From Nitrososphaerota archaeon (lineage in GTDB: Archaea; Thermoproteota; Nitrososphaeria; Nitrososphaerales; Nitrosopumilaceae): a stretch of 33,142 nt of DNA. Below the pieces are notes generated by a model that searched no databases, had not been told where the DNA came from, and worked only from the letters and a program-made list of their open reading frames with translations. Positions 1-7,613 of this stretch are shown here, in pieces. Both the position numbers and the translations under genes were made by a program. The stretch lies in assembly GCA_016215465.1 (NCBI GenBank), contig JACRJT010000025.1, positions 1-33,142 on the forward strand. Reading direction: 5' to 3'. Numbering within the stretch: position 1 is the stretch's first letter; each line of letters opens with the position of its first letter.

Positions 1-1
1 A

Positions 2-790
2 AATTATGTAGTAAAACCAACCCCTCCAGAAAAACCAAAAATTATTCTCAAGTCGAAGATATCTGATAGTGCACAACAACTGATTGATTCAGGACAGGAA
101 AAGATCAAAATAGAGATAACCGGTAATGGTACAATTCCTGATTTCCGTCCAAAAAAGCCCTCTGGCGAGTATTATGCAGTAGTGGATCTTACACAAGAGC
201 AAATAAACGAATATTCTGCAAAGAGCAAGGCATATGTCAAAAAACTACAAAAGATTCTAACCAAATTCATAGAAAACAATGGTAGTAAAGTAACATATCA
301 ATCCGATTTGTCAAACACATTATATGCCGAAATTCCTGTCGGATTTGTCAAGGAATTGGTAAAACGAAAAGATGTCATGTATATCAGTGCAATACCAAAA
401 TACACCACAGCAGACTGTAGACCGGATAAACCATGTAGTGGACTACCAAGAACTTTGCCTACTGAAATGACGCCTCAAGACACAAACACTCCAACCACAG
501 TGTATGGCACAATATTTGAGAGTGGATGCTCTACCATAAACGGTAAAATTGTACAAGGCAGTGCTAGAAAAGGTGTTCTAGTTGGGAATTTATGTAAATT
601 CAATGATGAGTATTATGTAATAAACAAAGATACTTTTTGCCCCGAAGTACTAGGTTTCATGAAATACGTCAAAACGGGGAAGATCTTTGCATTTGGGTAT
701 TCTTGTTGGCAGCCCAACGTACAAAATAATTCTTGGATAGAATCGTCTTATCCAGAATATCAAAATTACCAACAGAAGAACTACCGATAG
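2..790 (+). CDS. Partial secreted-type protein with subtilase-propeptide-like segment (5' end outside window)
   Basis: The reading frame is open from base 2 with no stop, so the true start lies upstream of the window; the GTG at 182 is only an internal codon. About 262 C-terminal residues are visible. The first part is Pro/Lys-rich. The middle (roughly bases 240-410) has the spacing of an inhibitor-I9/subtilisin-propeptide fold: a helix, then a 'GSKVTY...LYAEIP...VKELVKRKDVMYI' pattern resembling the segment that packs on a subtilase. The last third is Cys-containing (CRPDKPCSG and other Cys) and fits an extracellular protein. No catalytic domain is visible, so it could be a free-standing inhibitor-like domain or the tail of a larger surface protein. 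That it is a gene is well supported; the fold is inference. Confidence 0.72.
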   Translation, partial: NYVVKPTPPEKPKIILKSKISDSAQQLIDSGQEKIKIEITGNGTIPDFRPKKPSGEYYAVVDLTQEQINEYSAKSKAYVKKLQKILTKFIENNGSKVTYQSDLSNTLYAEIPVGFVKELVKRKDVMYISAIPKYTTADCRPDKPCSGLPRTLPTEMTPQDTNTPTTVYGTIFESGCSTINGKIVQGSARKGVLVGNLCKFNDEYYVINKDTFCPEVLGFMKYVKTGKIFAFGYSCWQPNVQNNSWIESSYPEYQNYQQKNYR

Positions 791-866
791 AATGTGTTTA
801 CTCTTCTACAATAAAGTAGAAAATTCAAACCAAGTGCATGTTTTGAAGAGTGCATAACCGTATGTA

Positions 867-959
867 TGCCGGGGGTGGGTTTTGAACCCACGACCTCCAG
901 ATTATGAGTAATGCCCTTTGCTGGAGACTGGCACTCTAACCAGGCTGAGCTACCCCGGC
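867..959 (-). tRNA. tRNA-Met (elongator, CAT) with an intron in the anticodon stem
   Basis: On the minus strand the acceptor stem GCCGGGG (959-953) pairs with CCCCGGC (874-868) and the discriminator A is at 867. The D stem is GCTC/GAGT, the T stem GTGGG/CCCAC with loop TTCAAAA, and the variable loop AGGTC. The anticodon loop CTCATAA (908-902) gives anticodon CAT at 906-904. The 3' anticodon stem TCTGG needs CCAGA on the 5' side, but CCAG and the last A are separated by 18 nt. This is an intron between positions 30 and 31, not the usual 37/38. The acceptor and anticodon stems suit elongator Met; initiator features are absent. CCA is not encoded. A mis-called tRNA-Ile(CAT) is the only real alternative. 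Confidence 0.93.
910..927 (-). other. tRNA intron (18 nt) with bulge-helix-bulge motif, position 30/31
   Basis: Removing these 18 nt restores a perfect 5-bp anticodon stem (CCAGA/TCTGG). The unspliced RNA can form a bulge-helix-bulge. UGCC (tRNA 25-28) pairs with GGCA near the intron 3' end. It is flanked by 3-nt bulges AG|U and UU|A, and closed by GAG (22-24) with CUC (32-34). Cutting after the second base of each bulge gives exactly this intron. The inner helix is weak (2 bp), a relaxed motif of the kind that needs a heteromeric crenarchaeal-type splicing endonuclease. Confidence 0.85.
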
Positions 960-983
960 ACAAAAACGCCTAATTTCATGGCG

Positions 984-992
984 CAATTAAAT
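984..992 (-). promoter_or_regulatory. TATA box of tRNA-Met
   Basis: The minus-strand sequence ATTTAATTG lies 25-33 bp upstream of the tRNA 5' end, the expected position for an archaeal TATA box. Confidence 0.5.
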
Positions 993-1059
993 GATTCTAA
1001 AACTATTTTGGTTCAGGCGGGTTTTGGAAAAATTTGAAAACGTGATTCGGCCCAAAAAA

Positions 1060-2625
1060 TTACTGAGACATTATTTCTTTCCAGCTGGTGTTTACGTTTT
1101 TGACCCAGAGGAATTTTCTCTGAAGTGATGTGGTGTACAGTTTTTCCCACTCTGCCTTTACCTCGTCTGTCCATGCCTTAAACACGCGCGGGTCGATGTA
1201 GTTGCGAAGCGACGTCCCCAAGTTGTAGTCCTTTGTTTGCTCTGTAAGCGTAATTGCAAGCTCGAGTTTTTGTGCCCTTTCCTTTAGGCGCTCTTTTTGC
1301 TTGTCAGTTTTTACCTTTACCTTTTCAAGATTTTTCAGAGTCTCTCTTTTCTTTTGTAGCGTTTCTTCAAAGTTCTTTGGAATGGTCCTCTTGTGGTTAC
1401 ACATCATTGCGGCCTGTAGATTTGCCATTTTTGCGATGTAGAGTTTTTCAGTCTCACTTTTCCCCTTTACGTCAAGCTTGTCCTTGAGATAGTTTTTCAC
1501 CTGCGTTGTAGCAAGATATGTTCTGAAGACCTTTGCAGTCAGGCCCTTGACTATTCCGCTCAAAAACGCATTTACGTGCCTTGATGTGATGTCGTGAAAG
1601 ATTTCATCTTTTGAGTTCTTGTTTGCCGTGAGTTTTTTGAGGTTCTCGTATAATGCCTTGTCGTTTCCTTGTGCAACTATGGTCTCCTCCCACCTGACGC
1701 TGTCCTTGCCCAAAAAGTCAAAGTGTATTTTATTATCTTCTAGCTTTACATGCTCCTTTCGAAGGGTGGTAGCACCAACAGTGTCTGCCTCGTCTGGATC
1801 CTTTTCGTCTCCGACCCTCATCGATGTTCTGTAAATGATATAGCAAACAGTTGCAATGCGGCTGACCTTTGGATCTTTACTGTTCATTCCCTTGGTGATG
1901 GCATCCTCTATCTTTTTGATCTCTTTTCCAAGCTTTGCAGCCTTGTCGTATTTTGCCATGTCTCTGTCCTGCTTTAGTCCTGCCGTGTCTGCAAGCCACA
2001 CGTACTTTATCTTCTCAGAAAGAACATCAGTCCAGCATGCAAGCCACATGGAATCGTGCTCATGGACTATTTTCTTCCAGTTTCCAGGAGGCACCTTTGC
2101 TTCCTTGCCGAGATTAAGAATTACATCGCTTTGTGTGATTTTTGGTTTCCACTTTCCCCTCATCGGGTGATCTCCCCTTCCTATGAAAATTCCAGGGGGC
2201 TCTGCCATGTAGTTTGCAACCTCGACTTCGTGCCCATCAAGTATTGCCTTTCCATAGACTCCTTTCATCTTTTCTCGCAGCTCCTTTCTTTTTTGTGCAA
2301 TTGATTTTTTTTCCTCCTTTGTCATCAGCTCCCGAGATGACTTTTCCTTGTCCACAAGCTTAAATGCCTCAGAAAAATCAATATCAGAAATGCTCAATCC
2401 TTTGAACTTGCCGCCAAATGTGGCAGCAAAATCCGCAACAAAGTTCTTTTGAAAAACCGTATCCTTCACATATGGCGTGTCCTTTTTCTTTGCCCATTGG
2501 TATGCCATTTCCTCTTGGGCTACATCCAGCTTTACTGGCTGGCCCTTTATCTTGACTGTAAACCCCTTTGGCTCATAATCTGGCGGAAATATTATTCCAT
2601 TGTGTTGTAGTGTTTTCCATTTCAT
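1060..2625 (-). CDS. DNA topoisomerase IB (eukaryote-type)
   Basis: This enzyme relaxes supercoils by a transient 3'-phosphotyrosine nick without ATP. In archaea it is a hallmark of Nitrososphaerota. The 521 residues correspond to the core plus linker and C-terminal domain of eukaryotic Top1, without the long charged N-terminal tail. All five catalytic positions can be placed by motif: Arg270 (SMRVGDEK), Lys307 (FLGKDSVRW), Arg368 (TAKVFRTY), His411 (MCNHKRTIPK) and Tyr476 (GTSLRNYIDPR). The N-terminal core shows the Top1 patterns HNGIIFPPDYEP (8-19) and IGRGDHPMRGKW (148-159). Residues about 415-460 are a charged coiled-coil linker. The ATG at 2625 starts right at the conserved core, and a minus-strand TATA-like TTTTTATC lies about 28 bp upstream, suggesting a leaderless, single-gene transcript. 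Confidence 0.97.
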   Translation of the reverse strand: MKWKTLQHNGIIFPPDYEPKGFTVKIKGQPVKLDVAQEEMAYQWAKKKDTPYVKDTVFQKNFVADFAATFGGKFKGLSISDIDFSEAFKLVDKEKSSRELMTKEEKKSIAQKRKELREKMKGVYGKAILDGHEVEVANYMAEPPGIFIGRGDHPMRGKWKPKITQSDVILNLGKEAKVPPGNWKKIVHEHDSMWLACWTDVLSEKIKYVWLADTAGLKQDRDMAKYDKAAKLGKEIKKIEDAITKGMNSKDPKVSRIATVCYIIYRTSMRVGDEKDPDEADTVGATTLRKEHVKLEDNKIHFDFLGKDSVRWEETIVAQGNDKALYENLKKLTANKNSKDEIFHDITSRHVNAFLSGIVKGLTAKVFRTYLATTQVKNYLKDKLDVKGKSETEKLYIAKMANLQAAMMCNHKRTIPKNFEETLQKKRETLKNLEKVKVKTDKQKERLKERAQKLELAITLTEQTKDYNLGTSLRNYIDPRVFKAWTDEVKAEWEKLYTTSLQRKFLWVKNVNTSWKEIMSQ

Positions 2626-2765
2626 AATTCATCATGCCTAAATTGCAGACTTTGATAAAAACTCGTTATTTAGCATATATCAATTTAACCACTGGTAACT
2701 TTTAGATCTAATTTCTGTCGATTTGTCTGCCTGGTGTTTGTGTTATTCTAAGGTATGGTGGGATG

Positions 2766-3644
2766 CTATGTCGAGCGTATTTTTTTATTTTTTGTGACAT
2801 AGTATGATACAAACCATTTTAGAAAAATCAATTCGTCAAGGCCGACCTGCGCTCTTTCTAGGGCTGAATAATAATGTGCCCTGTCTGAAAATTTGATATT
2901 TAGCATTGGATAACCGTGCTGGTTCAATATGCCGTTCATCATCAGCCTTGAAATTCTCCCGTTTCCGTCGCCAAAAGGACGAATAGATACAAACCTAAAG
3001 TGAGATATACCTGCCAATTCAAGAGGGTTTTGTGTTTTTCTGGCTTTATCGTACCATTTGAAGAATTGCTTTAGCAATAACGGTACAAAATTCGGATGAG
3101 GAAAGGTAGACTTGCTTCCTGTGACGATTATTCTTTCTTTTCTAACTAGTCCTGCAAATTGTGGCTTTGTGCTTTTGAAAATTCTGTAATGCCATTCAAG
3201 TGTATTCTTACTGGAAACGTCTGCCTTCGATCTGATTGTATCTAAAAACACCTCGTGATGGCTTTGTGTTTCTATCATGTCATGTTCTGGCTTGTTTGTA
3301 GGAGTTAGTTTGAACCGCAGTAGCCTGTATGTTTCCTTTTTGGTTAAAGAAGAACCTTCAATTTTATTTGAATCGTGCGTGAAATCATAAGAAAAAATCT
3401 CCTGGTGGTTTTTTATTTCTGATTTTGTTGCAGCTTTCAGAAACAAAGAATAGTTTTTTTTAATTTGAATCAGGGGGGATTTCCATTTCTCTCTCTGCAT
3501 CTCTAGCTCAAAATTACGCGATAACTCTTGGATGTTTTCTGGAATTTTCTTTCCCAGGTAGATCTCTCGATATGTCTTACCTGCATGATGTCTTAGGTAA
3601 TAGTATGTTTTTCCGTTTTTTACTTTCTTTTTGATAGATGCCAC
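2766..3644 (-). CDS. Fic-domain protein with substituted catalytic histidine
   Basis: Fic enzymes usually transfer AMP from ATP to a protein hydroxyl. The 292-residue protein has a short basic N-terminal region (1-35), a helical region with the inhibitory motif SxxxEG (S92, E96, G97), and the Fic loop at about 222-233. The loop reads RPFGDGNGRISR where the family motif is HxFx(D/E)GNGRxxR. The catalytic His, which deprotonates the target hydroxyl, is Arg222 (CGT; CAT would be His, one base away). The phosphate-binding GNGR part is intact and the frame is undamaged, so this is probably an expressed protein with altered or no AMP-transferase activity. The GTG start at 3644 is used because the N-terminal basic segment continues to it and a GGAGGGT lies about 9 nt upstream. 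No toxin-antitoxin partner gene is adjacent. Confidence 0.9.
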   Translation of the reverse strand: MASIKKKVKNGKTYYYLRHHAGKTYREIYLGKKIPENIQELSRNFELEMQREKWKSPLIQIKKNYSLFLKAATKSEIKNHQEIFSYDFTHDSNKIEGSSLTKKETYRLLRFKLTPTNKPEHDMIETQSHHEVFLDTIRSKADVSSKNTLEWHYRIFKSTKPQFAGLVRKERIIVTGSKSTFPHPNFVPLLLKQFFKWYDKARKTQNPLELAGISHFRFVSIRPFGDGNGRISRLMMNGILNQHGYPMLNIKFSDRAHYYSALERAQVGLDELIFLKWFVSYYVTKNKKIRST

Positions 3645-3653
3645 AAATATGGT

Positions 3654-3703
3654 TACCCTCCCTTTCTATTAAAATTTATGAAATTATAGAATTTAGGAGG
3701 GTA
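3654..3703. promoter_or_regulatory. 8-bp inverted repeat flanking the Fic gene promoter
   Basis: TACCCTCC (3654-3661) and GGAGGGTA (3696-3703) are a perfect inverted repeat with a 34-bp AT-rich centre. The centre holds a TATA-like minus-strand element (ATAAATTTTA, about 3669-3678) 25-30 bp from the Fic GTG. The arms sit just before the start codon and upstream of the TATA box. They could be two half-sites of a looping or dimeric repressor. Alternatively, if transcription starts further upstream, they could form an RNA stem that hides the ribosome-binding GGAGGG. Confidence 0.4.
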
Positions 3704-3772
3704 CTATGTCTTTACAAAAAATACATCTGATACGCACGTTTTTTATTTTTGGATCAATGCCTGAAATCTAAT

Positions 3773-4600
3773 CTAGAAGAGTTCTTTTTTGAGATAGTTC
3801 TCAAACTCGATGTCTGTTTTCATCTTTTTTGCCTCAAGGAACATTGCTGCATCGTTTCCTACCGGGTATCTTGGTAGTGGATTTTTTTCCTTTAGCACCT
3901 GAACTATTGTGTCTGCCACCTCTTTTGGATGCGTTCCCATCTGTGCCATCATCTTGATTCCTCCAACCACCTTGTCTGTCAGCTCCTTGTATGGCGAGTC
4001 AGGCCTTGGGTTCTTTGGCATTCTCATCGAGTTTAGAAAGTTCGTCTTTATGACGCCTGGCTCTATGATTATGGTGTTTACGCCAAACGGTGCCATCTCG
4101 TACCTCATGCACTCACTTAGCCCCTCTAGTGCAAACTTTGAACTGATGTATGCCGGCGAGCCAGGAAAGCCAATTCTTCCTGCAACGGAGCTCACGTTCA
4201 CTATTGATCCTGCCTTTTGTTTTCTCATGATTGGCGCAACCTCGTGAATCAGTCTTACCACTCCAAAAAAGTTTGTCTCAAACTGCTCCTTTAATTCCTC
4301 GACTGAAACGTCCTCAAGGCACCCGAAAATCCCGTACCCTGCGTTGTTTACCAAAACATCCAGTCTGTTTTTTTCCCTGACTATCTGCGATACGGCGTTT
4401 TTTATTGAATCCTTGTCATCTACATCTAGCTGAATTACCTTTAGAGGGAGATTTTCTTTTTTTGCGGCTTCCTCGATTTTAGATGCCTTGGATGTGTTGC
4501 GCATTGATGCATATGTGAAATAACCGTCGCGTGCAAGTCCGAGCGCCGTCTCCAGTCCTATCCCACTTGAGCATCCTGTAACTAGGGCAACTTTTTCCAT
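3773..4600 (-). CDS. Short-chain dehydrogenase/reductase (SDR)
   Basis: A classical SDR, 275 residues: an NAD(P)-dependent oxidoreductase of unknown substrate, cytosolic. It has the cofactor glycine motif TGCSSGIG (8-15), the NNAG motif (85-88), and the catalytic triad Ser138, Tyr151 and Lys155 (YISSK). A PG pair (residues about 181-182) follows, as usual for the family. The size and C-terminal region resemble the group annotated as retinol/steroid-type or 3-oxoacyl-reductase-like SDRs, but the substrate cannot be told from sequence. The ATG at 4600 sits directly before the Rossmann strand. It is a monocistronic minus-strand gene, with 64 bp to the helicase end upstream. Confidence 0.93.
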   Translation of the reverse strand: MEKVALVTGCSSGIGLETALGLARDGYFTYASMRNTSKASKIEEAAKKENLPLKVIQLDVDDKDSIKNAVSQIVREKNRLDVLVNNAGYGIFGCLEDVSVEELKEQFETNFFGVVRLIHEVAPIMRKQKAGSIVNVSSVAGRIGFPGSPAYISSKFALEGLSECMRYEMAPFGVNTIIIEPGVIKTNFLNSMRMPKNPRPDSPYKELTDKVVGGIKMMAQMGTHPKEVADTIVQVLKEKNPLPRYPVGNDAAMFLEAKKMKTDIEFENYLKKELF

Positions 4601-4664
4601 GTGTAGTGTTTGTTTGTGCTTCTTAATTAATTATAAAATAATATGATTCTTGTCATGGCGCAAA

Positions 4665-7172
4665 TCATACTAGTGGTCTGTCTCCCTCTGTTGGCTTTAC
4701 AATGTCTGTGATTTCACCGTCATTGATTCTTTGCAGTATTTCGCTTGATGCTTTTTTGTGCAAAAACTCGTTGTTGTTTCCACATCTGTATGAGAATGTG
4801 CAACGCGGGCATCCTGCCTCATTTGTGCACGGGCACTCCTTTACGATGTGGAGGCTGCGCTCTAGTGCCTTTTCCAGCCTGTCGTATAGAGCCTTGCTTG
4901 CACCATTTCCTCCAATTGCCCCGTCGTAAATGAAGATGAGTCCAGACGTTCCAAGTGATATCCCGCCCAGATCCTGCGACACCCCGCCTGTCACCATGTT
5001 GCTTCCCTCAATTATGATGTGCTCTGTCGCATGGTATCCGCTTGCCTCTGTGTATTCAGAGTTTTCTGCCTTTTTCATTTCCTCTGCAGGCCTTGGCGCA
5101 TGTATCACGATTCCCTTTGTCACAAAGTCATATTCCAAAGGATTCTCAAGGAGGATCTTTTGTCCTTGGGTGACCTCCTGCCCAAGCTCGATGTTGACAT
5201 AGCCGTACACCTTTTTTTGGATGTGCATCTTGCAAAAACAGACCTCTGCCCCAAAAGCCCTTCTTTTCTCATATGTGGTCTCAATTGTCGGCCATTCCTC
5301 AGTCAGGGCCCTTGTATAGTACGGATAGTTCCTTGGGATGGAAACAATCTTTGCAAACTGTTTTTTCGGATAGTCAAACTCCTTTACCTTGTAGCGCATT
5401 CCCGCAAGAAAATAGATTGCAGACTCGTGCAGCTCCTCTAGTGCCATCGGGAGGACCCTGTCACCCACCTTTTTTTCGTTTAGGAAAATGTCAATTGACT
5501 TTCCTATTCCGCGTATGCTGTATTCACTTTGTATGTCCTTTATGGCAGAATAGTTGGGGGCGTACCTGTTTTCCTGCAAAACCAAATTGCCTGCCTCTAC
5601 ATGCTTTTTTATCATCTCTGAATGCTCTGTCATCTCGTGCATCGCAATTGGCTTGTCACATGCCATTGCAAGCACCTGGAACTCCTCGACAAACGGATTT
5701 TTCGGATCGATGTATGTCTGCTCTATGTCCTCAAAATAATTGTCCGGGTGGTTCTTGTAGTATTGCGAAATCGGGTCGTTACCAAGCGCCAAAAAAGCAA
5801 ACCCGCGCTGACCCTTTCTTGCCGCCCTTCCTATTCTCTGGAGCAGTCGATTGATTGGGATTGTAGATGATATTACACCGTCCACGTTCCCGACGTCTAT
5901 TCCAAGCTCAAGTGTAGGCGTGCACGATATTGCGGACAGCTTGTCTTCTTTGAATGATTTCTCAACAAAGTTCCTATAGTTTGCCATGAGTCCTGCGCGG
6001 TGCACCTTGATGTTGATTTTCTTTTTTCTTGCCTGCATTGCTATTAGCTCAGAGTTTAGGTGGGAATTTGAAAACACCATCGTCTTGTGTTTCTTTGATG
6101 TCAGTTTTTCAAGCAGGTCTATCATGAGTGCCCTCTGGGTCCTAAGTGACGGAAACGCCATGACAAAGTCCGTCTCGCCCTTTTTCCCAGAGCCCTGTAT
6201 GAGATCCATCTTTGCGCCAAAAAGATTCTCACAAAACTCTTTTGCGTTGTCAAGCGTTGCAGACGATGCGACAAACTGGATCTTCTTGCAGATTCTTTTG
6301 AGGCGTTTTATGATGTAGTGCACATTTGAGCCAAATATCCCAGAGTACACATGCGCCTCATCCACAACTAGGAATTTCGCAGTGCTGCATGCTGATGCAA
6401 ATTTTGTCCTATGCATCATATGATAGTGCAAAACGTCAAAATTTGTAACTATTATTTGCGGAAGAGAATCTAGGATTTTTGCCCGCTCCAACTCCTTTGT
6501 GTCGCCGTCAAAGACGTCTGCTGCAACCCCGACGCTTTGTGCAAATTCCACAATCTTTGGGAGCTGGTCTCGCGCAAGCGCCTTTGTTGGGTACACAAAT
6601 ATGGCAAATATTCCGCCTTTGTTCTTCTCGCTTGCAATTTTTTGTATCACTGGAATGGCAAATGCCTCCGTTTTTCCAGATGCCGTAGGTGCAGTAATTA
6701 CCACGTTTTGGCCAAAAACTATCTCCCGTATTGCCTCTTCCTGGAACTTGTAAAACTGGGTGATTCCCTTTTTGTGCAGATATCTTACCAGTGTGTCATC
6801 TAGTCCTAAATCCTCAACCTGACTTCCCATTTCCGGCGGCGGGCTTGTTATTGCCTTGTAGTACGAGATGTAATCCTTTTTTGAATACAGTACTTCTTTT
6901 GTGATGGAATCTGGGATGGCATCTCCAATCATTTTCTTTATCTCAGACTCATCCCTGACTATTCCTGACTCTTTGAGCTCGGCCTTTAGCTGCTTTTTGT
7001 TTGGGGTGGACCCATCATCATACCTTGCCAAAAACTCCAAATACACCTCGTCTAGGTTTTTTGTAAATTCGACTAGATCCTCAATGCCGCACTTGCATGA
7101 TATCATGTATTTTTTATTGAACGTCTTTTGGATTTCAAGTGCAGATCTGCACTTTGGGCAGGAATACTTCAT
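4665..7172 (-). CDS. DEAD/DEAH-box helicase with C-terminal DUF1998 zinc module (MrfA/Hrq1/YprA-like)
   Basis: A superfamily 2 DNA helicase, probably in DNA repair, since related MrfA and Hrq1 proteins act in mitomycin or cross-link repair. Numbered from the ATG at 7172 (835 aa), it has an N-terminal zinc-ribbon-like Cys set (C5, C8, C26, C28) and Walker A TASGKT (K167). Then come DEAH (271-274), SAT (304-306) and motif VI QRIGRAAR (445-452). The C-terminal Cys cluster (about 780, 782, 788, 791, 797; CPC...CPRC...C) is typical of the DUF1998 metal site. The start is chosen because GAGGGTGG lies 5 nt before this ATG; an in-frame GTG at 7181 would add three residues. The N-terminal ribbon is an addition relative to minimal family members. 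No nuclease partner (MrfB) gene is next to it. Confidence 0.93.
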   Translation of the reverse strand: MKYSCPKCRSALEIQKTFNKKYMISCKCGIEDLVEFTKNLDEVYLEFLARYDDGSTPNKKQLKAELKESGIVRDESEIKKMIGDAIPDSITKEVLYSKKDYISYYKAITSPPPEMGSQVEDLGLDDTLVRYLHKKGITQFYKFQEEAIREIVFGQNVVITAPTASGKTEAFAIPVIQKIASEKNKGGIFAIFVYPTKALARDQLPKIVEFAQSVGVAADVFDGDTKELERAKILDSLPQIIVTNFDVLHYHMMHRTKFASACSTAKFLVVDEAHVYSGIFGSNVHYIIKRLKRICKKIQFVASSATLDNAKEFCENLFGAKMDLIQGSGKKGETDFVMAFPSLRTQRALMIDLLEKLTSKKHKTMVFSNSHLNSELIAMQARKKKINIKVHRAGLMANYRNFVEKSFKEDKLSAISCTPTLELGIDVGNVDGVISSTIPINRLLQRIGRAARKGQRGFAFLALGNDPISQYYKNHPDNYFEDIEQTYIDPKNPFVEEFQVLAMACDKPIAMHEMTEHSEMIKKHVEAGNLVLQENRYAPNYSAIKDIQSEYSIRGIGKSIDIFLNEKKVGDRVLPMALEELHESAIYFLAGMRYKVKEFDYPKKQFAKIVSIPRNYPYYTRALTEEWPTIETTYEKRRAFGAEVCFCKMHIQKKVYGYVNIELGQEVTQGQKILLENPLEYDFVTKGIVIHAPRPAEEMKKAENSEYTEASGYHATEHIIIEGSNMVTGGVSQDLGGISLGTSGLIFIYDGAIGGNGASKALYDRLEKALERSLHIVKECPCTNEAGCPRCTFSYRCGNNNEFLHKKASSEILQRINDGEITDIVKPTEGDRPLV

Positions 7173-7300
7173 GTCTTCCACCCTCTTAGGTGGGGTATGG
7201 ATTTATGGTTTGGTAGTATGGTGGTGCTAGTTTGGGGTTATGCATTGGTCGTCTTGGGGAATAACATCACTGTTTGATCTAGTCAACCTTAACTCAGTAA

Positions 7301-7312
7301 ATATGATAATAT
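7301..7312 (+). promoter_or_regulatory. TATA-like element of the small 7331 gene
   Basis: ATATGATAATAT lies 19-30 bp before the ATG at 7331, fitting a leaderless archaeal transcript. Confidence 0.4.
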
Positions 7313-7330
7313 GATAAACTTTGCCTAGTT

Positions 7331-7564
7331 ATGTATAATGATCATCCCTTACGTCTCATGGGAAGTAGCGCAGGAAGCTATGCAAGAGGCGTAGCCGCAA
7401 TTCACAGAAAATACCAGTCTGCCATAAAACATGCAAAGACGAGGCAAGCAGTTCTTAATGCCTATTGGAAGCACAAGAAGGAATCTGAAAACTTGCTAGC
7501 AAAACATCTCAAAGACGAGATGGGCGAAGTCAAACGCATAAAGGCAAAAATGGAATATAGATAA
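7331..7564 (+). CDS. Small basic helical protein of unknown function
   Basis: 77 residues, rich in Lys, Ala and Glu. After a short N-terminal loop the chain (about residues 17-77) is predicted by eye to be almost entirely helical, with regularly spaced Lys/Glu, a possible coiled coil. There is no Cys, signal peptide or membrane segment. An alternative start is the ATG at 7358 (MGSSAGSY...), but the first ATG sits at leaderless distance from a TATA-like element, so it is preferred. It is convergent with the methyltransferase gene, with a T-rich stretch between them. I do not recognise the family; a nucleic-acid-binding or chaperone-like role would be a guess. Confidence 0.65.
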   Translation: MYNDHPLRLMGSSAGSYARGVAAIHRKYQSAIKHAKTRQAVLNAYWKHKKESENLLAKHLKDEMGEVKRIKAKMEYR

Positions 7565-7613
7565 ACGGAGACCGAAAGGACATCTAGTCCAAAATCTCCC
7601 TACTCTTTTTGTA

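Noticed and set aside
781-963. 60-codon minus-strand frame
   Set aside because: It lies over the intron-containing tRNA-Met, which explains the sequence fully.
2766-3644. Fic gene as part of a toxin-antitoxin pair
   Set aside because: No small antitoxin gene adjoins it, and the inhibitory motif is within the same protein.
5019-5854. Long plus-strand frames inside the helicase gene (140 and 193 codons)
   Set aside because: Antisense shadows of the helicase: Cys/Pro/Ser-rich, no domain pattern, no promoter or ribosome site.
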